NCBI RefSeq assembly: GCF_002238045.1 | Contig: NZ_NBYO01000001.1 | Location: 620,001 to 684,000 of the forward strand | Direction: 5' to 3' | Length of the DNA: 64,000 bases | Source: Notoacmeibacter marinus | GTDB lineage: Bacteria; Pseudomonadota; Alphaproteobacteria; Rhizobiales; Rhizobiaceae | Shown: positions 58,511 through 64,000 of the stretch, one piece after another | Numbering within the stretch: position 1 is the first letter of the stretch | Layout of the letters: the number at the start of each line of letters is the position of its first letter | Notes under the pieces: model-generated | Seen by the model: only the letters and a program-made list of their open reading frames with translations | Databases searched by the model: none | Told to the model about the DNA's origin: nothing | Program-made: the position numbers and the translations under genes

Positions 58511-58630
58511 GCGCTGCGAACGGCGCAAATCGCTTCCGCTGAACGGTTTTCGCTTCGCACTTTCAATCGGAACGGGGACTGCCACGGAACGCCATAACGG
58601 GTCCCGGCAGTCTGCTAAACGGAGATAAGA

Positions 58631-60565
58631 ATGGCTAAAGTTATTGGTATCGACCTCGGCACCACCAATTCCTGCGTCGCCGTCATGGACGGCAAGGAAG
58701 CCAAGGTCATCGAGAATTCCGAAGGCGCGCGCACCACGCCTTCCATGGTTGCCTTCACCGAGGATGGCGAACGCCTTGTCGGCCAGCCGGCCAAGCGCCA
58801 GGCGGTCACGAACCCGGAAGGCACGCTCTTTGCGGTCAAGCGCCTGATCGGCCGCCCCTATTCCGACCCGACGGTCGAAAAAGACAAGAAGCTGGTCCCC
58901 TACGCCATCGTCGAAGGCAGCAATGGCGACGCCTGGGTGAAAGCCGGCGGCAAGGACCACTCCCCCTCGCAGATTTCCGCGATGATCCTTCAGAAGATGA
59001 AGGAAACCGCTGAGGCCTATCTCGGCGAGAAGGTCGAGCAGGCGGTTATCACCGTTCCGGCTTACTTCAACGACGCCCAGCGCCAGGCCACCAAGGATGC
59101 CGGCAAGATCGCCGGTCTCGAAGTGCTGCGCATCATCAACGAGCCGACGGCTGCCGCCCTCGCCTACGGTCTCGACAAGAAGGACGGCAAGACCATCGCC
59201 GTTTACGATCTTGGCGGCGGCACGTTCGACGTCTCCATCCTGGAGATCGGCGACGGCGTGTTCGAGGTGAAGTCGACCAATGGCGACACTTTCCTCGGCG
59301 GCGAAGACTTCGACATGAGGCTCGTCGAATATCTTGCCGACGAGTTCAAGAAGGATCAGGGCATCGATCTGCGCAACGACAAGCTGGCCTTGCAGCGCCT
59401 GAAAGAGGCCGCGGAGAAGGCCAAGATCGAACTGTCATCGTCTTCGCAGACCGAGATCAACCTGCCCTTCATCACCGCCGACCAGTCCGGCCCGAAGCAC
59501 CTGACCATGAAGCTGACACGGGCGAAGTTCGAAAGCCTCGTCGAGAGCCTCGTCAAGCGTACCGTGGAGCCGATGAAGGCCGCGCTGAAGGATGCCGGCC
59601 TCACCGCCAACGAGCTGGACGAAGTCGTTCTCGTCGGCGGCATGACCCGTATGCCGAAGGTTCAGGAAACGGTGAAGCAGTTCTTCGGCAAGGAGCCGCA
59701 TAAGGGTGTGAACCCCGATGAGGTGGTCGCCATGGGCGCCGCCATCCAAGCCGGCGTGCTGCAGGGCGATGTCAAGGATGTGCTGCTGCTCGACGTCACG
59801 CCCCTGTCGCTCGGCATCGAGACACTGGGCGGTGTGTTCACCCGCCTGATCGAACGCAACACCACGATCCCGACCAAGAAGAGCCAGACCTTCTCCACCG
59901 CTGAAGACAATCAGAATGCGGTGACGATCCGGGTCTTCCAGGGCGAGCGCGAGATGGCGGCCGACAACAAGATCCTCGGCCAGTTCGATCTCGTGGGTCT
60001 TCCGCCCGCACCGCGCGGCGTGCCGCAGATCGAGGTGACCTTCGACATCGACGCGAACGGCATCGTGCAGGTTTCCGCGAAGGACAAGGGCACCGGCAAG
60101 GAACAGCAGATCCGCATCCAGGCCTCCGGCGGCCTTTCGGACGACGATATCGAGAAGATGGTCGCCGATGCCGAATCGAACGCCGAAGCCGACAAGAAGC
60201 GGCGTGCGGCGGTCGAGGCCCGCAACCAGGCCGAGGCGCTGATCCATTCCACGGAGCAGAGCCTGAAGGACTACGGCGACAAGGTCTCCGAAGAGGACAA
60301 GACGGCCATCGAGACGGCCAAGTCCGATCTGCAGGCCGAACTCGACAATGAGGACGCCGATCCGGACGCCATCACGGCGAAGACGCAGACATTGGCCGAA
60401 GCTTCGATGAAGCTTGGACAGGCGATGTACGAAGCCAGCCAGACCGAAGCCGCCGCAGCAGATGCGCAGGCGGATGGCGCATCCGAAGGCAGCGAGAGCG
60501 ATGATGTCGTCGATGCCGAATATGAGGAGATCGACGAGGATGGCGACGAGAAGAAGAGCGCCTGA
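58631..60565 (+). CDS. dnaK: Molecular chaperone DnaK (Hsp70)
   Basis: A 644-residue Hsp70. The ATPase domain begins [20 protein letters not shown] and includes [29 protein letters not shown] and [14 protein letters not shown]. The linker and substrate-binding domain show [19 protein letters not shown], and the tail is glutamate/aspartate-rich ending in [26 protein letters not shown] precedes the ATG. The heat-shock promoter at 58482-58510 suggests RpoH control. dnaJ, usually next, is not present; instead a terminator and an unknown gene follow. GrpE is at 18.2 kb. Confidence 0.98.
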   Translation: MAKVIGIDLGTTNSCVAVMDGKEAKVIENSEGARTTPSMVAFTEDGERLVGQPAKRQAVTNPEGTLFAVKRLIGRPYSDPTVEKDKKLVPYAIVEGSNGDAWVKAGGKDHSPSQISAMILQKMKETAEAYLGEKVEQAVITVPAYFNDAQRQATKDAGKIAGLEVLRIINEPTAAALAYGLDKKDGKTIAVYDLGGGTFDVSILEIGDGVFEVKSTNGDTFLGGEDFDMRLVEYLADEFKKDQGIDLRNDKLALQRLKEAAEKAKIELSSSSQTEINLPFITADQSGPKHLTMKLTRAKFESLVESLVKRTVEPMKAALKDAGLTANELDEVVLVGGMTRMPKVQETVKQFFGKEPHKGVNPDEVVAMGAAIQAGVLQGDVKDVLLLDVTPLSLGIETLGGVFTRLIERNTTIPTKKSQTFSTAEDNQNAVTIRVFQGEREMAADNKILGQFDLVGLPPAPRGVPQIEVTFDIDANGIVQVSAKDKGTGKEQQIRIQASGGLSDDDIEKMVADAESNAEADKKRRAAVEARNQAEALIHSTEQSLKDYGDKVSEEDKTAIETAKSDLQAELDNEDADPDAITAKTQTLAEASMKLGQAMYEASQTEAAAADAQADGASEGSESDDVVDAEYEEIDEDGDEKKSA

Positions 60566-60571
60566 TCGTCC

Positions 60572-60587
60572 TTACAATGCATTGTAA
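60572..60587. repeat. Perfect 16-bp palindrome after dnaK
   Basis: TTACAATGCATTGTAA, six bases beyond the dnaK stop and just before the dnaK terminator. AT-rich and perfectly symmetric, like an operator. Confidence 0.85.
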
Positions 60588-60590
60588 ACG

Positions 60591-60624
60591 AAAGCCCCGG
60601 CTGGAGACAGCCGGGGCTTTTTGT
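60591..60624 (+). terminator. Rho-independent terminator of dnaK
   Basis: Perfect 13-bp stem AAAGCCCCGGCTG / CAGCCGGGGCTTT closed by GAGA and followed by TTTTTG. It separates dnaK from the next gene, 14 bases downstream. Confidence 0.93.
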
Positions 60625-60637
60625 TGTAGGGGTTGTC

Positions 60638-61099
60638 ATGGCATATGAACCAAATCCCGACGAAATGGACGATCCGGCCAAGCTCCGGACCCTTATCCAG
60701 AACGCATCGCGGCTCGGCCGCGACGATCTCGTCTTTCGCTGTCAGATGCAGCTAGCCCGCCTTGCCTCGCCTGAAAGTGACGATGCGCTGGAATGTGAGT
60801 TCTGGCAGGCCGTGCACATGGCCGAGGAGTTGCGGACGACAAAACCCGGGCGCACGAGTCGCCTGTCTCGAGCCAAGCAGAAGCACAAGCGCGACGGCGC
60901 CAGGAAATGCATTGCCGATGTCGCCACGAGCCCCGATTTGAGCGACGACTTTCGCGTTCTCAGCGATGGCGGTCATCCCGAACTGACCTTCGAATCGATC
61001 CTGCTACGCCACTCCGATCAATTCACGGCGGAAGAGGCAGAGCAGGTTCGCGAGAAGCTGGGCCGCGAGGGCATAAAACTGGACGATCCGGTGGGATAA
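60638..61099 (+). CDS. Hypothetical protein (153 aa)
   Basis: A protein I do not recognise. It begins MAYEPNPDEMDDPAKLRTL, carries a helical N-terminal half (LGRDDLVFRCQMQLARLA, then FWQAVHMAEELR), a basic centre rich in Arg/Lys (GRTSRLSRAKQKHKRDGARK), and a helical C-terminus (FTAEEAEQVREKLGREGI). There is no signal peptide or transmembrane segment. A GGGG-containing sequence precedes the ATG. It starts right after the dnaK terminator, so it may be expressed independently or by read-through. The basic centre might bind nucleic acid; that is only a guess. Confidence 0.75.
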   Translation: MAYEPNPDEMDDPAKLRTLIQNASRLGRDDLVFRCQMQLARLASPESDDALECEFWQAVHMAEELRTTKPGRTSRLSRAKQKHKRDGARKCIADVATSPDLSDDFRVLSDGGHPELTFESILLRHSDQFTAEEAEQVREKLGREGIKLDDPVG

Positions 61100-61134
61100 G
61101 ACCGGCATAAACGCTGCAAGCAATATGCCGGTCT
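61099..61134. repeat. Perfect 10-bp inverted repeat between convergent genes
   Basis: AGACCGGCAT and ATGCCGGTCT around a 16-base loop, starting on the last base of the hypothetical gene's stop codon. Neither strand has a U-tract, so termination efficiency would be low. Confidence 0.75.
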
Positions 61135-61170
61135 CGTCGTTCTTCTGAACGTGCCGCAGAATTGGCGACA

Positions 61171-61770
61171 CTAACCGTTGGCCAGCCGCCGCAACTTCTC
61201 CACCGCCGTATCGGACGATTCGCCATAGGCGATCGTGCCCTTGAAGCGGCCCTGCGAGTCGATCAGCAGGACCGAAGCGGTGTGGTCCATCGTGTAATCG
61301 CCATCCTCGAGCGGCACTTTTCTGGCGTAAATCCGCCAGGCCTTCTTCAGCTCGGCGACCTTTTCGGGATCGCCGGTGATGCCGGTGATGCGGTCTGTGA
61401 AGTTCTCGACATAGGACTTCATCATCTCCGGCGTATCGCGTTCCGGGTCGACCGTGACGAAGAAGGCGCGAATGCTCTCGCCGTCTTCACCCAGCCTGTC
61501 GAGCCAGTTCGCCATTTCATAGAGCGTGGTCGGGCAAACCTCCGGGCAATGGGTAAAGCCGAAGAAAATAGCGGCGGGCTGCCCTTCCAGCGACTTTTCG
61601 GTGATCGGATCGCCATTGTGATCGATCAGTTCGAAAGGTGCGCCCATTTTCGTATCGGCAATCATGGAACGCTCCGAACCGCCGAAAACCGATTGATAGA
61701 CGAGCGCGCCGGCAATGGCCACGATCAGCAGACCGACTATCGTCCAGCTGACGATACGGAGCGTTCTCAT
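61171..61770 (-). CDS. SCO1/SenC-family copper chaperone
   Basis: A 199-residue thioredoxin-like membrane-anchored protein. The N-terminal helix (IVSWTIVGLLIVAIAGALVY) anchors it, with the thioredoxin fold facing the periplasm. The copper/redox motif C-x3-C is in FTHCPEVCPTTL and a distal histidine in DHTASVLLID. SCO proteins deliver copper to or reduce the CuA site of cytochrome oxidase. It is 2 bases downstream of the PCuAC gene, which supplies copper to the same site in known systems. The pair forms an operon. Confidence 0.92.
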   Translation of the reverse strand: MRTLRIVSWTIVGLLIVAIAGALVYQSVFGGSERSMIADTKMGAPFELIDHNGDPITEKSLEGQPAAIFFGFTHCPEVCPTTLYEMANWLDRLGEDGESIRAFFVTVDPERDTPEMMKSYVENFTDRITGITGDPEKVAELKKAWRIYARKVPLEDGDYTMDHTASVLLIDSQGRFKGTIAYGESSDTAVEKLRRLANG

Positions 61771-61772
61771 TG

Positions 61773-62300
61773 TCAGTGCTCCTTATGTTCGGCGGCGTGA
61801 CCGGAATCGCCGCTCATGGCAAACGGAACCACCGGCACGTCCATGGTGAGGGCGCCGGCCTTCTCGAACTCCACCGTCAGCGTCCGCGTCTCGCCTTCCT
61901 TCAGCGTGTCCCGCATGCCCATCAGCATCAGATGGTAGCTGCCCGGTTTCAATTCGACCTCCTCACCGGGCGCGATCTCCAACCCGTCCGCCAGCGGGCG
62001 CATCTTCATCACGCCGTCTTCCACGGCCATTTCATGGATTTCGACCCGGTCGGAAAAGTCGACCGAACCGCCGATCAGCCGGTCGGCTTCCCCACCCTTA
62101 TTCTCCACCGTCAGATAGCCGGCGGCGACCTTGGCGTTGGGCGGCGTGGCGCGAAGCCGCGCATGCTCCACTTCCAGATTGCCAATGGTGTGCTTTTTCA
62201 TTTCCACCATCCCGTCCGACATCTTGTCGGCTTCGGCCATGGCAGAAACGGGCATGATTGCGAGCGCCGCAACAGCGGCCAGAATCGTTCTTTTCATCAT
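61773..62300 (-). CDS. Periplasmic copper chaperone PCuAC
   Basis: A 175-residue periplasmic protein with a signal peptide of about 22 residues (ending AMA). The copper-binding motif H-x-M-x10-M-x21-H-x-M is recognisable in HEMAVEDGVMKM through SYHLMLM. It accepts Cu(I) and passes it to CuA, together with SCO. ATG 62300 with AGGATAGA is chosen; ATG 62297 is adjacent, and a frame to 62348 lacks support. It lies directly upstream of SCO, and the DUF2946-like gene is upstream in the same direction. Confidence 0.92.
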   Translation of the reverse strand: MMKRTILAAVAALAIMPVSAMAEADKMSDGMVEMKKHTIGNLEVEHARLRATPPNAKVAAGYLTVENKGGEADRLIGGSVDFSDRVEIHEMAVEDGVMKMRPLADGLEIAPGEEVELKPGSYHLMLMGMRDTLKEGETRTLTVEFEKAGALTMDVPVVPFAMSGDSGHAAEHKEH

Positions 62301-62369
62301 TCTATCCTTTTGACGCCTGTCGAGAGGCGTGTCCTTGCATTTCGTCAAACAGGACCGGCTTTGCCGGCT

Positions 62370-62777
62370 CTAGATGCGAATGGGCGGACCGCGGGCGAAA
62401 AAGGCTTTGGATGGAGAGAATGCCGGCGCGGCCTTCTGGTGGACCAGACGCGGTTTCGTCAGAGGCGCGGCGATGACCGGCGCTTTGCCGGACATCGGCG
62501 GCAGACCGGCGATCTTTGCGAAGGCGCAGACGAAACAGTGAAGCTGCGACGCATGGCCGGGCGCATCATCATCGCCGGCCAAACCACCGCGACAGATGAC
62601 CGGCAGGGTTCCATCCGGCAGGGCGTAGTTCGCCAGTTCCACAGCCTGGGCGCGACCGTCCGCAGTGGCGGATGCGCGAACGGCCGAACCGAAGCCGAGA
62701 CCGACCACCAGAATGGCGGCCAGTAGCAGGGCCAGGCCCTGGCGTATCGTCGGCGAGCGTCGCAATCGGCCGGTCAT
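62370..62777 (-). CDS. DUF2946-like copper-associated membrane protein
   Basis: A 135-residue protein with one N-terminal hydrophobic helix (LALLLAAILVVGLGFG) and a periplasmic tail. The H-C-x2-C sequence in LHCFVCAFAKIAG and the end ARGPP are typical of the DUF2946 group, whose genes are often near copper proteins. It is probably an accessory to copper handling. ATG 62777 is used; ATG 62813 would add twelve residues. It precedes PCuAC by 69 bases in the same orientation, so the three genes may form one transcript. Confidence 0.7.
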   Translation of the reverse strand: MTGRLRRSPTIRQGLALLLAAILVVGLGFGSAVRASATADGRAQAVELANYALPDGTLPVICRGGLAGDDDAPGHASQLHCFVCAFAKIAGLPPMSGKAPVIAAPLTKPRLVHQKAAPAFSPSKAFFARGPPIRI

Positions 62778-62950
62778 GCCGCGCTTATATTGTGAGACGA
62801 TCCGGAAATCCATCCCGATCCGCCCATGGCAACAACAACGCTGTTTCAGCCAGACGAATTTGTCCTGTTTACCACCATGCGAAGTTTCCGTTTCGCGGAT
62901 AACTCCGACGCGCTAAATGGGCCACTCCGTTTCCGTCGCCGGATCGTTCT

Positions 62951-64000
62951 ATGACCATTGCCGCATCAGCGCCGAAGCCGACCATATACCACGCTTTTGC
63001 AGTCTGGCGGTTTGTCGCGGCGCTGATCGTCATGATGTACCATTTCGTTCATCTATCCGATGACTGGCGCATCTGGGTGCCATGGCTGGAAAACATGATG
63101 CCGCTGCTTGACCTGTTCTTCATGGTCTCCGGCTTTCTGATCTATGAGCGCTATCGGCACCAGCTCGGCAATCTGAAGTCGTTCGGCACCTTTCTTTATA
63201 AACGGCTGGCGCGGCTCTATCCGCTTCATCTGATCACCACGACGTTCTTTGTTCTGCTCGGTCTCGGCTGGGAGGCCGGCCTGATCCGCGCCGAGAATGG
63301 GCCCTACCTGTTCGACTGGAGCGCGCTGCCGGCCAATCTGCTGCTATTGCAGGCGTGGGGCACTACCGAATGGCTCAGCTTCAATTTTCCATCCTGGTCG
63401 CTCTCGGCAGAGTGGCTCTGCTATCTTCTGATGCCGCTCGTCGTTTTCATCGCCGCGCGGAACGGCATTCCAGGGCTGATCTTCGGCGCCGTGATCGCCT
63501 ATCTGCTGGCACTGTTCGTCATCGCACAGGGCTGGTCCGCGGCCCAGTCCATTGCGGAAATGAAAAGCTGGGGCGCGTTGCGGGGCCTCGGCAGCTTTTT
63601 CATCGGCGCCGCACTCGTTCGTTTCGTTGAAATCTCCACCTTTCGCATGCGATCCCATCTGGTCGGCCAGTTCGCCATGGGCATCACGGTCTGGCTTATG
63701 TTCCAACCAGTTGCCTATGGCTATATTCTGGCCGCGCTCGGCGGAACGCTCTGGCTTGCCGCGCTTGCCGAACGCGATAATCCGGACGGCATGGCCTGGC
63801 TGCGTCCAGGTCTGCCCCTCTTCGCCGTCAGTTTCGGCATCTATCTGTGGCACCCCATTCTGGAAGCCTTCTTTCTCAAGGGCGTCTGGCGGATCATCGA
63901 ACCGATCGTGGATTTCCGGATCGACTGGCTCTTCATCCCTGCCGCTCTCGGAACCATCATCGTTGCGCTGGTCAGCCACGCCCTTCTCGAAAAGCCGACC
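62951..64000 (+). CDS. Acyltransferase-3 family membrane protein (partial, C-terminus outside window)
   Basis: The first 350 codons of a polytopic acyltransferase of the OafA/ExoZ type, open at the window edge. The start region YHAFAVWRFVAALIVMMYHF has the catalytic R-x10-H element of the family. FFMVSGFLIYERY, KRLARLYPLHL and WSLSAEWLCYLLMP are also hallmarks. About ten transmembrane segments are visible. Such enzymes add acetyl or succinyl groups to LPS, exopolysaccharide or peptidoglycan. It starts divergently from the copper gene cluster. Substrate cannot be predicted. Confidence 0.9.
   Translation, partial: MTIAASAPKPTIYHAFAVWRFVAALIVMMYHFVHLSDDWRIWVPWLENMMPLLDLFFMVSGFLIYERYRHQLGNLKSFGTFLYKRLARLYPLHLITTTFFVLLGLGWEAGLIRAENGPYLFDWSALPANLLLLQAWGTTEWLSFNFPSWSLSAEWLCYLLMPLVVFIAARNGIPGLIFGAVIAYLLALFVIAQGWSAAQSIAEMKSWGALRGLGSFFIGAALVRFVEISTFRMRSHLVGQFAMGITVWLMFQPVAYGYILAALGGTLWLAALAERDNPDGMAWLRPGLPLFAVSFGIYLWHPILEAFFLKGVWRIIEPIVDFRIDWLFIPAALGTIIVALVSHALLEKPT

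Overview
The window is about 62-63% GC, densely packed chromosomal DNA from an alphaproteobacterium, most likely of the order Hyphomicrobiales (Rhizobiales). The evidence is gene order: lptC-lptA-lptB-rpoN-hpf-ptsN, hrcA-grpE, nth next to a CysZ-like protein and a PfkB adenosine kinase, mutS divergent from a malic enzyme-phosphotransacetylase fusion (maeB) followed by glnD-murJ-trpS-usp-nifU, an Hsp20-DUF1150 pair, OlsB and MmcB. I cannot fix the genus. I saw no rRNA, tRNA, insertion sequence, phage, plasmid or CRISPR signature, so this reads as core chromosome with a few accessory modules.

Layout. 1-7.4 kb: the 5' part of gyrB, a cytochrome P450, an exported SH3b/glycine-zipper protein, a LapA-like membrane protein, a HTH-alkyltransferase followed by an endonuclease III-like protein, and a small heat-shock protein with its DUF1150 companion. 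7.4-13.9 kb: the LPS-transport/sigma-54/PTS-Ntr cluster, then sppA and ihfB. 13.9-18 kb: DUF2244, nth, CysZ-like, adenosine kinase and an Omp25-like porin. 18-24 kb: grpE and hrcA (minus strand), then rph-rdgB-hemW-rsmI-yraN (plus strand). 24.1-24.4 kb: an AT-rich intergenic stretch with DnaA-box-like sites. 24.4-31.4 kb: two RNA methyltransferases, lspA, acuI, a hybrid histidine kinase and olsB. 31.4-43.6 kb: mutS against maeB, glnD, murJ, trpS, usp and a NifU-type scaffold, ended by a strong terminator. 43.6-51.5 kb: an L,D-transpeptidase, mmcB, a VOC protein, hrpB and a YnjBCD-like ABC transporter. 51.5-64 kb: pheT (no pheS in the window), a PagL-like outer-membrane barrel, an EAL-CBS-GGDEF protein, a Gfo/Idh/MocA oxidoreductase, dnaK, an unknown protein, a copper-delivery module (SCO, PCuAC, DUF2946-like) and the start of an acyltransferase-3 protein.

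How the genes fit together. Themes are proteostasis (hrcA, grpE, dnaK, hsp20), envelope building (lptABC, murJ, lspA, LDT, OlsB), nitrogen control (rpoN, ptsN, glnD), DNA repair (mutS, nth, Nth-like, Ada-like, mmcB) and translation quality (rsmI, trpS, pheT, methyltransferases). Regulatory sites add detail: sigma-32-type promoters ahead of dnaK and hsp20, a LexA-type SOS box beside the mmcB start, and a near-perfect -24/-12 sigma-54 motif in the rpoN upstream region.

I did not find a clearly novel multi-gene system. The best leads are the opposed sigma-54 motif at rpoN, the three-arm alternating repeat upstream of mmcB, the DnaA-box cluster at 24.2 kb, the PagL-like protein lacking the expected glutamate, and several perfect hairpins at gene ends that lack U-tracts.
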